In this document: positions 1-9,468 of the stretch, piece by piece | How the letters are laid out: the number at the start of each line of letters is the position of its first letter | Numbering within the stretch: the stretch's first letter is position 1 | Assembly (NCBI RefSeq): GCF_026262505.1 | Contig: NC_067203.1 | Location: forward strand, 22,363,411-22,427,410 | Source: Trichomonas vaginalis G3 | Lineage: Eukaryota > Parabasalia > Trichomonadida > Trichomonadidae | DNA length: 64,000 bases | Direction: 5' to 3' | Made by a program: the position numbers and the translations under genes | Notes under the pieces: generated by a model | Told to the model about the DNA's origin: nothing | Databases searched by the model: none | Seen by the model: the letters and a program-made list of their open reading frames with translations, nothing else

Positions 1-854
1 GAAACGAAAGAATGAGAAATATTTGGTGCTTTGTCAAGTAATGAGTCAAGAAGGTAACCAAGGCGATGCCCAGCCATTGCAACTCTAATGCTACCGTATT
101 TGCGGACAATTTCGTAGTAAGATGCGTTTGGTGCATCATTTATTGGAGTACTGTATCCATACTTCTTGGCATATTCTAAGGATTCCATTGACCATGCCAT
201 TGGATCAACTGTCTTGTCCAAATTGAGACTAGACTCTGTAATTTCTTTAGTAAGTCTTGTGACGTTCTTTATAAACTCATTTCTGTAAAGTGATGCTGTT
301 GGTTTCATGAGCATGTAGTTTAGAACGATAGCATCCCAGAAGAAGTGGATGTGGTTGCAAGCAGCACCATAAGGACAATTTATATGGTATAGATTGCCTC
401 CTCTATCACCGTTAGGCATAGAATCATCGTAGTATGCGCAATTGTGATGTGGCGTATGAACATCTCCAACAAAATGTAAAATTGTCCTGAGATGAAAAGC
501 CCAGGACTACAAACTAGTGGTTGTAGGATCATTTAATGTGTCCAATGCATCATATAAGAATGAGGTAACATTGTAGGAAGGATTAGGAATGATTGCAGGA
601 ATAGTTTTATTCATGTAGATTGGATTATCAGAGAAATGCCAATCTCCTATAGCATGGAATTTGTATGTATCCTTCAAATCATCTTGCCATGCAGAGCTAT
701 CGACGACAGATTGAAAAGGAAGTCCATCTCTGTTGATAAGTTCATACAATTTATTGATTTTCTTTGATGAAAGGTGTCCTAATGCTATTTCAGTAATAGC
801 CATATGAGCGTGTGCCCACCAGCATAATCCAAAAGTTGCAAAAAGAACAAGCAT
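1..854 (-). pseudogene. S1/P1-type nuclease, interrupted by one in-frame stop, truncated by window edge
   Basis: Secreted zinc-dependent nuclease family that cuts single-stranded DNA and RNA. The N-terminus is a hydrophobic signal followed by WWAHAHMAITEIA, which fits the family's mature N-terminal Trp-x-x-x-x-H zinc ligand. Further family marks are WQDDLKD, FHAIGDWHF, then HFVGDVHTPHH, GDRGGNLYHIN and NHIHFFWD, all on the minus strand. An in-frame TAG at 507-509 splits the protein between residue 115 and the HFVGD block, and the frame stays open after it down to base 1. The stop directly precedes SWAFHLR, so one sense codon, perhaps CAG or AAG, seems to have become TAG. It may be a young pseudogene, a sequencing error or a polymorphism. 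The ATG at 852-854 lies 7 bases after an Inr-like TCATTC. Family assignment is firm; loss of function is inferred. Confidence 0.85.
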
Positions 855-861
855 TTAAATT

Positions 862-867
862 GAATGA
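862..867 (-). promoter_or_regulatory. Inr-like initiator of the nuclease gene
   Basis: TCATTC on the minus strand, 7 bases before the ATG of the S1/P1 nuclease. Trichomonad genes are known to start transcription at TCA+1YTW close to the ATG; this copy departs only at the last base. Confidence 0.5.
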
Positions 868-1287
868 TGTCAAAAATTTTGAGAGCGGATGCAACTCTCC
901 AAATTGGTATTGAAGGTGAATGGAGAAATATTTTAATTTAATGAAATTATTGATGAATGTGGTTGAATCTTACGATGTACAGATAACCATCACAATTGCC
1001 AATTTTGCCTTTATAATGGCTCAATGAAATGATCATGGAATTGAGTTTTTGTAGCTATTAAAAAGCAGAAACAACTGGTCCTCATTCCAACAAACGAATA
1101 TTTCGTCAATCCAAATTTTGAAAAATTCATCATGTAACATCAAATGATTATCTTTTGCATTGGCTGAGCTATGCTCCTTTCGGATGGTTGTAAGAAGTTT
1201 TGCATTTGAAAGATGTGAAAATTTGATTGAAAATTATTGTTTTATTTTATTTTGCTGTCATATAAATTAAATAAAAATTCATTTTAG
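868..1287. other. Intergenic, no gene seen
   Basis: AT-rich host DNA between the nuclease promoter and the left end of the Polinton. I see no ORF, repeat or RNA gene here. Confidence 0.6.
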
Positions 1288-1402
1288 TTAGGGCTGTACA
1301 AAATCGAGAAAAACATTGCCGTGCGGTAATATAGGGTCAAAAAAATCGCGCCTCGGCGGCTCCGCCGCCTCGGCACTATTAAGTGCGCATAATATTTAAT
1401 AT
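1288..1402 (+). repeat. Left terminal inverted repeat of the Polinton unit
   Basis: 115 bp starting TTAGGGCTGTAC, inverted at 32413-32527 with about 99% identity. It contains the GC-rich hairpin GGCGGC-TCC-GCCGCC at 1355-1369 and the near-palindrome GCACTATTAAGTGC. Polinton TIRs usually begin with AG; here AGGGC begins at 1290. Confidence 0.85.
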
Positions 1403-1665
1403 AGGGTGTCAAAAGGTGCGTTTAGCACAGCGCTCTATATGAGACTATTAAAGGAGATATATGCTGATTATAAGTTAGTATGGGTTAGTTGGGTACTGTG
1501 GCACTGCGAGCCTCCTTACCCATTATATGTGAATTTGACACTTTACAAAACCGTTAACGTATATTTTACAACACAAACGACAACACTAACTTAACCTTAA
1601 ATATTTACAAAGCCACCAACCACTTCACCTCACTAACGAACTCACTAATGAAAAAATAAACGTTC
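1403..1665. other. Subterminal noncoding DNA of the Polinton
   Basis: A 62-codon open frame at 1406-1594 has no family signature and no promoter motif, so I do not call it. Nothing else is visible. Confidence 0.5.
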
Positions 1666-1950
1666 TCATAAATTTTCTTCTATATCTTCATCGTCAATGT
1701 TAACTCTATTGTAGTCATACTTGAAGTCATAAAGTTTCTCAAGTTTTGAAATGCATAGTCTTGTTAACTTACCTTCATCATCATAAGTTTTTATAAAACT
1801 ACCATGACAATCTTTATAAACAGTCAGTGTATAGTTAACTGGTCTAGGATGAAGTGTAAAGAACATGTTATACTCAGGAAGGAAGAATAAATGTTTAAAT
1901 GTATGTTTGTTATATTTTTCGATTTGTATGAGTTGCTTTTGTTCTGTCAT
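1666..1950 (-). CDS. Polinton hypothetical protein, 94 aa
   Basis: Small intact frame starting behind TTTTTATATAA-ATG, a short form of the element-wide start motif. The middle is aromatic-rich (KHLFFLPEYNMFFTLHPRP) and the C-terminus strongly acidic (DDEDIEENL). I do not recognise the family. It is the outermost gene of the left part, reading toward the TIR, downstream of other minus-strand virion genes. Confidence 0.55.
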   Translation of the reverse strand: MTEQKQLIQIEKYNKHTFKHLFFLPEYNMFFTLHPRPVNYTLTVYKDCHGSFIKTYDDEGKLTRLCISKLEKLYDFKYDYNRVNIDDEDIEENL

Positions 1951-2103
1951 TTATATAAAAATAAAATAAAAAATAATTTTAAAAAATAAACTTAAAAATT
2001 AATGATATCACCACCCTCACACGTATGAAAACATAGCACAAAAATAAATTTAGGTGAAGTGGTGAGATCTCACCTCTTTTTTCACCCTGTTGAATTCATT
2101 GCT

Positions 2104-2340
2104 TTATAACTCTCTTCCTTTCTCCAACTCTTCTAACTTCTTCCTAAGTTTAGCAATGTTGTCCTCATGAAGTTTAATCTTTCTCAAAATTCCTTCTTTA
2201 TCTAATGGTTGCTTTATCTTTCTAAACTGAACTCTACCATCCTTCATAGTATGAATGTAAAAACCTTCTGGAATAGTTCCTGATTTAATGTATTCTACCA
2301 AAAACTTTTGTTTCATTGCTTCAGTGACTTTATTTGTCAT
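2104..2340 (-). CDS. Polinton small basic protein with FY-K-DG motif and coiled coil
   Basis: About 78 aa. I choose the ATG at 2338-2340 rather than the one 9 bases upstream because TTTTTATTTGATTGAA stands directly before it, matching the element's start motif. Residues about 27-45 carry GFYIHTMKDGRVQFRKIKQPL, a short module also seen in the protein at 4480-4910 and in weaker form at 24036-24620. The C-terminal half is a charged helix of about 30 residues likely to form a coiled coil. Function unknown; a small virion or DNA-associated protein is plausible. Confidence 0.6.
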   Translation of the reverse strand: MTNKVTEAMKQKFLVEYIKSGTIPEGFYIHTMKDGRVQFRKIKQPLDKEGILRKIKLHEDNIAKLRKKLEELEKGREL

Positions 2341-2388
2341 TTCAATCAAATAAAAATTTTAATATTAAATAAAAATAACGTTATTTTT

Positions 2389-2847
2389 TCAGTAAGGAAA
2401 CGCAGGAGTTTTACGATTTATTTGAGGAGTAGGTTCTGGTTTAAATGTTGGAGTCGGTTTAGGAGTTGACTTTTGAACAGGAGTTTGTACTTCCATAGGT
2501 TCAGGAGTCATTGAAGGTTTTGCTTGTGAAGGCGTTGGTTTTGGCGAAGGTGTTGGAGTTTGTTTAACTTCAGCTACTTCAGTATTATTTACAACATTTG
2601 CTTTATTTCTTTTCAACATCATAACTGCTCCTGCTGTAGCTAGCAAACCTAGTGGGAGACCATATTTTATATAAGGACTTGACCAAATGCTATTTTTGAC
2701 AGGAGCTGGTGGAACACCTAACCTTGGTGAGACTGCTCTTTGCCATTGTGCAGCTCGTAAGAAATATTCAATAGGTGCTCCATAATCGTTTGGTAAAGTT
2801 TGTTTCATAGATGGTGAAGGTTCACGAGAGCTTGATGAAGAACTCAT
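2389..2847 (-). CDS. Polinton membrane protein with Pro/Thr-rich tail
   Basis: 152 aa, intact. A Ser-rich start (MSSSSSSREPS) is followed by one hydrophobic segment at about residues 59-80 (YGLPLGLLATAGAVMML) and then a long tail of KPTP, TPEP and similar units that looks extended and unstructured. This layout suits a single-pass virion membrane protein. It lies just downstream of the major capsid gene on the same strand (30-base gap). No family name can be given. Confidence 0.6.
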   Translation of the reverse strand: MSSSSSSREPSPSMKQTLPNDYGAPIEYFLRAAQWQRAVSPRLGVPPAPVKNSIWSSPYIKYGLPLGLLATAGAVMMLKRNKANVVNNTEVAEVKQTPTPSPKPTPSQAKPSMTPEPMEVQTPVQKSTPKPTPTFKPEPTPQINRKTPAFPY

Positions 2848-2877
2848 TTATAAGCTTTAAAAATAAACGTTCATCCT

Positions 2878-4452
2878 TTATTCCTCACTGTCGTCCGTAG
2901 CTAAGTTATAGTCATCTAATCTTATTATTGGGATGCCATTAGCACGCACCTGAATGGCAAAGCAACAATCCCTCATAAATCCAATAAGTGGCTTTGGTAC
3001 ATTTTCAGTTGCTAGTTCAATAGGTCCTTTAACAGACAATTTGTATGTTATTGGAGCAGTAGATGTTTGACCTTGCTGGAAGCAAAAGTCCACTTCTGTT
3101 GGAAAACCACATAAGAAATGTGTGTTGTCATAGCTATCCCATTTATGTTCCACACTACCATCATCCACCAATGACCTCATAACATCTTCATTAAATCCTA
3201 TCATATCATTGTTTGTATTGCAAGCGTTCGCAACCATTTCATAAAATACAGGTCCATATGATTTTTCAGGTTCTGCAGGCATATTTCCATAAGCTCCCAT
3301 GGAAAGCTGAAGATATTTAAACTTAGGGTTCTCAAAATTAACATAATAGTTGTCTTTCTTTCTAAATAGTGCCCAAATACTTTTAACATTAATAGGCGTA
3401 TAAGCTGCTGTAAATGTTGCACTTGAACTATCTGTATTCTTTGAGAATGAACCGTCCATAGGAATCCAATCCATAACTTTAACAGGAAAACATAAAGCCT
3501 CGTTTGTATAATGTTCTACAAGTTCTGTATAAATGTTAGGGTCTAAAGAGAATGACTTTGGATGAATGAAACATTCATTAAAATCCATCTTTGTTCGAAA
3601 TAGTTGCTGGGTTACAGTTGTAATAGTAACTGTTCCACTAGCTTCTACTGCCTTCGTTATCATAGTGAATGGTTCATTCCATGGAACAAATTTATTTGTC
3701 GGTGGATTTGAATCTGAAGCAAATGCAACTTTAAGAGTTGGATTGAAAGCAATGATATCATTTACAGATATAGATGTGCATTGTAAGGCGTCGCTACTGA
3801 ACTTTACTTTAAGCTGAATGTTTCCTGCAAAAGCTGGAATAAATCGAATAGCTTCTAATGGAAGGAATCTTCTAACAGGAATTCTTAAACGAAGCTTAAA
3901 ATCAAATGATTTTCCTGCTGTAATTGGACCACTAACAATTTGTCCTGTTCTGCATGTTCCCGAATGACTCCATACATCTTCATGTCGAGTCTTTGAGAAA
4001 ACATCTACTTTCTTTATTTGTTCGGTAGTTTGTGAGTTTGAAGTTATATATGCTTCTTCTCTTGCGTTGTCTTGAGAATATACGATACGACCATTTGCAA
4101 GGATTTGATATCCAGCAACTGCATAGAAAGCGTCATCGAAACCAATCCAAAATCCTGGTGGGTTTGTTTTATTGGAACCTGAACCAATTTCTTTATCTAC
4201 AATAAATTGACCTTCCATTTTATACGTAATGAATGTATTGTAAAGGTCCAACATATTTTCACCAGGAGGTGAGAGATTGAATGTTACCCATGTGTTATCT
4301 TTAGCAGTTCCAGGTTGTGATGGAATCTTTGCGTCAGAATATTTTCTATTAGTGTCACCAATTTGAACTGCATTGTCTATGATATCGAAATATGAGCGAA
4401 TCTGATGAATATGCTCTGCTGGAGTAAATTCGTTTAACTGTTCGTTCTGCAT
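2878..4452 (-). CDS. Polinton major capsid protein, family A (double jelly-roll)
   Basis: 524 aa, one uninterrupted frame. It builds the hexon-like capsomers of the presumed Polinton virion. It is related to the second capsid gene at 11159-12623: compare KLRLRIPVRRFLPLEAIRF with KLKLRVPLSSFLIFRFLRY, each near the end of the first jelly-roll, followed by PAFAGNIQ or PNWAGKIF. Length fits Polinton capsid proteins. The start follows TTTTTATCTGAAGTAAATAC. It heads a run of minus-strand genes ending at 1666. The assignment rests on this internal homology, length and context, since I could not run a structure search. Confidence 0.75.
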   Translation of the reverse strand: MQNEQLNEFTPAEHIHQIRSYFDIIDNAVQIGDTNRKYSDAKIPSQPGTAKDNTWVTFNLSPPGENMLDLYNTFITYKMEGQFIVDKEIGSGSNKTNPPGFWIGFDDAFYAVAGYQILANGRIVYSQDNAREEAYITSNSQTTEQIKKVDVFSKTRHEDVWSHSGTCRTGQIVSGPITAGKSFDFKLRLRIPVRRFLPLEAIRFIPAFAGNIQLKVKFSSDALQCTSISVNDIIAFNPTLKVAFASDSNPPTNKFVPWNEPFTMITKAVEASGTVTITTVTQQLFRTKMDFNECFIHPKSFSLDPNIYTELVEHYTNEALCFPVKVMDWIPMDGSFSKNTDSSSATFTAAYTPINVKSIWALFRKKDNYYVNFENPKFKYLQLSMGAYGNMPAEPEKSYGPVFYEMVANACNTNNDMIGFNEDVMRSLVDDGSVEHKWDSYDNTHFLCGFPTEVDFCFQQGQTSTAPITYKLSVKGPIELATENVPKPLIGFMRDCCFAIQVRANGIPIIRLDDYNLATDDSEE

Positions 4453-4479
4453 GTATTTACTTCAGATAAAAATATCTAT

Positions 4480-4910
4480 TTACTTCATTATTCTCACTCT
4501 TCTTCTTGGCATTCGTGGTGGAAGTTGTTTCTTGACATTTTCAATGAACTGTACATTCTCTTTTGTCTCAACTTCTTTCACTGGCGGGTCAGGATTCTTT
4601 GACTCGGTTTGTTTTTCAATGAAATTCACGAACTTTGCAATAAGCTCTTGGTTCGTTATTGAAAGTACATCTGGCTTCTTTTCTTCTGGTTCTATTTGCT
4701 CAGTTTGAACAGAAGGTTTTATATGGGCTTCGGGACTTCACCCTTGCCATACACCTTAATGTTGTCGCTTTCTGCATTCGCTAATGGAACCTTTCTTTTT
4801 CTTACGTATATTTTACCATCTTTACTCTGACTTACGTAATAGAAAGGATGTTGTATTCCTCTTGCGTCATTTAATATAATAGACTCTCGCTCTGATTTTG
4901 ACAAGCTCAT
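4480..4910 (-). pseudogene. Polinton small basic protein, broken (fossil part)
   Basis: N-terminal region SKSERESIILNDARG, then HPFYYVSQSKDGKIYVRKRK, related to the 194-aa protein at 24036-24620 and to the 78-aa protein at 2104-2340. The far end is basic (PPRMPRRRVRIMK). About one break. It sits just upstream of the major capsid gene and back to back with the gene at 4956. Confidence 0.55.
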
Positions 4911-4955
4911 TTTACATCGGTTAAAGTTTTAATTTTGTTTTTTATCTGCAGTCAA

Positions 4956-5216
4956 ATGACTCAGACAAGCCCTACGGACAAGACCCAAGGGGTCATAGAT
5001 GTTGAAGCATTGAAGAAAGAAATTCGTGAGCAAATTTTATCCGAACTGAAGGAACAAAAACAAGAACAAAAGCCAGAGAGACCAAAGAGAAAACTTAGTG
5101 AAAAACAACTTGCTGCATTAGCTGCTGGAAGACAAAAGAACCCACGTTTGCTGGCGAAGAAAGCTAGAGAAGAAGCTGAAGCAAAAGCTAAAGAAGCTGA
5201 AGCAAAGAAAGAGTAA
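4956..5216 (+). CDS. Polinton small basic coiled-coil protein
   Basis: About 86 aa. The ATG at 4956 is preferred because TTTTTATCTGCAGTCAA stands right before it. The body is a charged helix with a basic block KRKLSEKQLAALAAGRQKN, of a type seen in nucleic-acid-binding small proteins of large DNA viruses, and ends in an Ala/Lys/Glu helix. It is divergent from the gene at 4480-4910 over a 45-base spacer. DNA condensation or a core protein is possible; nothing proves it. Confidence 0.6.
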   Translation: MTQTSPTDKTQGVIDVEALKKEIREQILSELKEQKQEQKPERPKRKLSEKQLAALAAGRQKNPRLLAKKAREEAEAKAKEAEAKKE

Positions 5217-5240
5217 ATGGTTTATTTTTATCCGAATTAA

Positions 5241-5885
5241 ATGTATAGACAAATACCTTTATCTGTTGCGTTCAGTAGTGAAAACCCTGACGTCAAAATA
5301 AAGGGGAACAGAGTAACGTTTAAGTTTCCAACAGACTGGATTGTGAACATAAATGAAGAGAAGTACATTGGCATAACAAATATGTATATAACACGTGCTT
5401 TCAGAAAGGTTGACTTTATACTTCAAGTCGAGATAGAAAATGACGAACAGTCTTTAAGCGCCCAAAACATTCACATATACAAATACTTTAAAGACGATAC
5501 AACATTGCTACAATGTATGATTTCATTTAATGAGATGTTCGAGAAAAAGTTTAACATTGAAGTACAAACTTTACAGCCTTTACGTGAGTTTCTTGCACAA
5601 CTGAAAGAAGAAGGTAGTCAGCCACAACTTATAGACTTTCATTATGAATTTAATGAAAATGAAGATGGAACTCATGACTGTCAGTTTGTTATATATTCAC
5701 CATTCAATGAAGTAGCTAAAAAGAAAGAAAATCCATTACGTATAAGATTTCAAATCTCTGAACCAAGTGATGATTTCAAAAATGTTTTCAATTATGATGC
5801 AATGCTTCCGAGGAAAAATGAATTTTCAAAGATTGTAACACCGGCATTTGGGATAGAAAGCAAGCTATATTATATTCAAACTTAA
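5241..5885 (+). CDS. Polinton conserved virion-type protein, copy A
   Basis: 214 aa, intact, beta-rich. The N-terminal region FKFPTDWIVNINEEKYIGI resembles the protein at 27685-28487 (YPLRWL then KAIGF), followed in both by a run of alternating hydrophobics; the two look like diverged relatives. The start ATG follows TTTTTATCCGAATTAA. No catalytic motif is visible. Presence in both halves and placement near capsid genes suggest a structural protein, possibly a minor capsid or spike component. That role is inferred. Confidence 0.6.
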   Translation: MYRQIPLSVAFSSENPDVKIKGNRVTFKFPTDWIVNINEEKYIGITNMYITRAFRKVDFILQVEIENDEQSLSAQNIHIYKYFKDDTTLLQCMISFNEMFEKKFNIEVQTLQPLREFLAQLKEEGSQPQLIDFHYEFNENEDGTHDCQFVIYSPFNEVAKKKENPLRIRFQISEPSDDFKNVFNYDAMLPRKNEFSKIVTPAFGIESKLYYIQT

Positions 5886-5899
5886 GTAAGGAGTTGAAA

Positions 5900-6091
5900 A
5901 TGAGTTCATTGGTCATACAAAACTTCACCATTCCAAATCCTAAATATTAAATTAACTGGCTTCAATCGTGAGTTTTGGATAGACATGTTCTCCACTCATG
6001 ACCATAACTGCCCAGTGTTCTTACCTCCAGACCATAAGGACTGTCTCTATATTGAAGCACAACTCTTAAACTCTACCATCGCAGTATTGTA
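5900..6091 (+). pseudogene. Short decayed Polinton coding remnant
   Basis: A protein-like stretch (for example CPVFLPPDHKDCLYIEAQ) downstream of the virion-type gene with no long open frame. Family unknown. It appears broken, more than once. Confidence 0.35.
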
Positions 6092-6102
6092 AATGACCAC
6101 AT

Positions 6103-6127
6103 GGGCTTCGCCCTTGCCGCTAGCGGC
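6103..6127. terminator. Paired GC-rich hairpins between convergent genes
   Basis: GGGC-TTC-GCCC at 6103-6113 and the perfect 12-bp palindrome GCCGCTAGCGGC at 6116-6127, in otherwise AT-rich DNA, between the 3' ends of a plus gene (ending near 6091) and the minus-strand polymerase (ending 6174). Transcript end or boundary signal is inferred. Confidence 0.45.
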
Positions 6128-6173
6128 TTATTTTTATCACGAATGACCTCATTGCTGACAAAAATAAATGACC

Positions 6174-8785
6174 TCAGAACTTCAACTTACGAATAAAGCT
6201 TGTTTTAGTCGTTATTGAGAAGTTAAACTTTTCAGCAAAGCAAGGACTAGAAGACTTACATAAGTCAAATCCAATCTCTTGACCATCATGAAGTGCTTTG
6301 TAAAGTTTCATTAAACTGAACTCAGAGTCTTTGTAAATTTTCCTTGCGGAACCATTAAACCTTTATCTTCATCATAGAAACACTGAACAGAGTCAGGAAA
6401 CATTTCATTAGCGGTTAAAGCAATAACATCTTGCTTCACGCCTTTCATTCTGCAGTGAAATGCAACTTCATTTAAATCATTCGTGAGTAAGTCTATGTAA
6501 GTCTTCTTTCCACAAAATATTGACTTGTATGCTAAACTTTGTTTATCTTTTGTGATTTCTGCAAAGTCGCTATGAAATTGACCAAGGTTTTTACCAATGA
6601 GAACTCTTCCATAACGTTTCTCAAACTCTTCAGCTAAACGAGGGATATCTTCATTGTAGAGATGCATACTGTCCGTATCGCTATAAAAGATGTCCATTCC
6701 TAAGTCCTCAGCAGTACAGAATACTTCACACATTATTCTCTTCGACATAGACAGAATGTTAACACCAAGTGGACAGAAGTTAAAGTGTCTGCAAATGCTT
6801 TTCGTTAGCTTGAAAATAGTTTTATCTGAACCATCCAAACCTTCGAACTTCACTATATGGTTGTAGTTTCTGATGGCATATCTTATAGCATCTTTGTCAT
6901 TTACTATGGTTATTTTTGACTCAATAGGAGATAGAATAGTTTTGCCATAAATACTGTTCAGAATGAGCTTTATATTTTCTTGCAAAGGATTTCCTTCTTT
7001 CTTATACTTTAACCTTAACTCAAACAACTTCTTTACTTCATCTCTTATTCTAATATCTCTGTTTCCATCGTAATAGTATCCTTGCAACACTTCACATTTG
7101 ACACCTTGATATTTTATGAGGTCTTGTAATGTTATATGGTCAACATACATTAAACAGCAAGTGTTTGAACTTCTGGGAACGTTAAGTTCTGGATTTAGTT
7201 CAGGGTCACAAACTATTAAAGGAAAGTGTCTATGTATTCCAATCTCTGTTATCTTAATGAGAACAAAGAAGCCAGACATAAACTTTTCACCAATGGGTTC
7301 CTTTTGGTCGTCATCGAATAAATGTCTCATGAGATACTCTGTGCTTAACATTTCTTTCTTCATAACCTTTGGAATTACCTTCTAAAGTATAAAGTCTTGC
7401 TATAGCTGATGGATATAATGAAACAGCATCGAAGTCAGCAATGAGTTTCTTTTCGCTCTTTTGTTTCATGTTATCTGACAGCATACATCTTCCACCTTGA
7501 ATACAGCGTGAAATAAACTCTCTTGGTTTATTTGAGAGGTCATATAAATTTCCATTCGGGAAGTACACTCTGTTCTCAAACAATTTGTTAGCAATTGAAC
7601 AAATGCTAACGTAATCATAAACGTTTAAATCAAATTCTTTCAATATGTCATTGCGGAACTTAACAAAACCTTCTCTTAAAATTCTTACATCTTGTTTGCA
7701 ATAAAATGTGCTATACTTTTCTAAGTCGAAGTGGTTTTCATCTATTCTGCAACCTTTGATGGAATCTATGTTTTTCATGAATGTATCCGCATCCTGGATA
7801 AACTTACATGCTTCAGAAATGACACCAGTTCTGTTGTCATTTGCTAACAAAACACTGCTGTAGTAGTTGTATGGAAATACTTCTTTTCGCTGTAAGAAAC
7901 ATAGCAGGAAATAGTTTAAGCTTCTTATTTATAACACTGTATGAATCTTTAATAATGATTGCTTTACCTTTATATAAGCCAGTTATTTGCATTGTTCGTG
8001 AACCTTTAATGATGGGAGTTCCTTTCACTTCTGTCATGTGTCTTAAGATGAAGTTTATATCATAACTGAGGTTATGGAAATATATTAAACTCTTGTCAGG
8101 AAGTCGCTCCAAAAATTCTGTTGCACAGTTCTGACCCCAAATGCTTTCACTCACTGAACCATCTTCACTGTCGTAACATATGTTAAAAGCTTTATGAAAG
8201 CCATCGGTACTGCACTCAAAGTCAGCAAAGAAAACGTGCTCAGGAATGAACTTGCACTTATTTTTATTTACTTCTTTTGACTCGGCTTTCTTCTTCAGTT
8301 GTACACAATACTTTGGAGCATATGTCAAATCTTTAAATGGTGCAAGGTTCTGTTTATATAAGTCAGTCGTATATGTGAAAAGTTCTCCATAAGAAATAGG
8401 TTCGAAATATTTGCACTCCCACAATGTTTTCATAACATCCCATAACGGTGTTGTTCTATCATAATGAACTACATATTTGTTCTCTCTCTTTGTATAAATC
8501 TTCATCTGTTTCTCAATGTTCATTCCACCACACTCCTTCAAGATTTCTATATAGTTGCGAATGAAATATGTTGTCATTGGTAATCTTTCATTTAGCATGT
8601 AGTGGTCTTCAACAAGAAGTAAGTCAATAGTTCGAACAGTTTCACATTCTTTTGGTATGTATCTCTTTATTTCATTATGTCTTGAGTCATTGAAGTAACC
8701 AATGGTAACATTAAATGCTATACCTGTTGCGTCAGAAATTTCTTGTACTTTACTTTGAGGAAAGTCTCTAACACGAATGACTTCT
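6174..8785 (-). pseudogene. Polinton protein-primed family B DNA polymerase (fossil, runs into the gap)
   Basis: Replicates the element from its ends using a protein primer. Exonuclease motifs are visible as FADFEC (Exo I) and YFHNLSYDINFI (Exo II). The palm shows FDAVSLYPSAI (motif A), LNSIYGKTI (motif B) and YSDTDSMHL (motif C). Upstream, VEDHYMLNERL belongs to the N-terminal region and matches VHNHFMLNESL of the second polymerase at 21852-24005. The frame is open where it meets the N gap, so the 5' end is missing. It is broken, about two breaks. This is the canonical Polinton polymerase of the window. Confidence 0.85.
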
Positions 8786-8885
8786 NNNNNNNNNNNNNNN
8801 NNNNNNNNNNNNNNNNNNNNNNNNNNNNNNNNNNNNNNNNNNNNNNNNNNNNNNNNNNNNNNNNNNNNNNNNNNNNNNNNNNNNN
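8786..8885. other. Assembly gap of 100 N
   Basis: Exactly 100 unknown bases, the usual placeholder for a gap of unknown size. It cuts the polymerase gene on the left and a Pro/Gln-rich gene on the right. Continuity of the Polinton across it is not shown by sequence. Confidence 0.95.
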
Positions 8886-9449
8886 CAGCTGGTGGAACTT
8901 ATATACTAGCTAGTGGAACTTATACCACCAAACCCTCCAAGAGAAGCACCTGCACCAGGACTACCTAGAACATTTACATCGTCACATGGACACAGACACA
9001 GGCATGCACAAAACCAACACAAACAACCAACAGTTCAAAACCCTGCACAACAACAACAACCAACACAACAACCAGCACAACAACAACAACCAACACAACA
9101 ACCAGCACAACAACAACAACCAGCACAACAACCACCCCCACAACAGCACCACAACCAACAGTTCAAAACCCTGCACAACAACAACAGTTCAAAACCCTGC
9201 ACAACAACAACCACAAACAGAGCAAGACATAAAAGAAGTAGAGAACAAGGAAACCAAGAATTCTTAAAAATGCTAAAGGAAAATTATGGTTACCCAGATA
9301 CTCTTGACTTTAGTGACAGATATAAAAAGCTATTAGAAAGTTCAAGGAAGGAAATACTGACCCGAACCTATTTAGCTTTATGGTTCAGCACCAAATGGGA
9401 TATAATTTCAAACCTGGAAAATACAAGCTCGCTAAGGGATATGATTTAA
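8886..9449 (+). pseudogene. Polinton Pro/Gln-rich protein, broken (fossil part)
   Basis: The 5' end is lost in the gap. The visible part is rich in proline and histidine and then holds a CAA-rich stretch (about 9020-9235) encoding PAQQQQPTQQ-type repeats, followed by a normal-looking helical segment (FLKMLKENYGYPDTLDFSD). About two or three breaks. Low-complexity repeats of this kind are prone to slippage. Family unknown. Confidence 0.5.
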
Positions 9450-9468
9450 TAGCATATCATCAAATGAC

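Noticed and set aside
1406-1594. 62-codon frame next to the left TIR
   Set aside because: No start motif, no homologue in the right part, borderline length.
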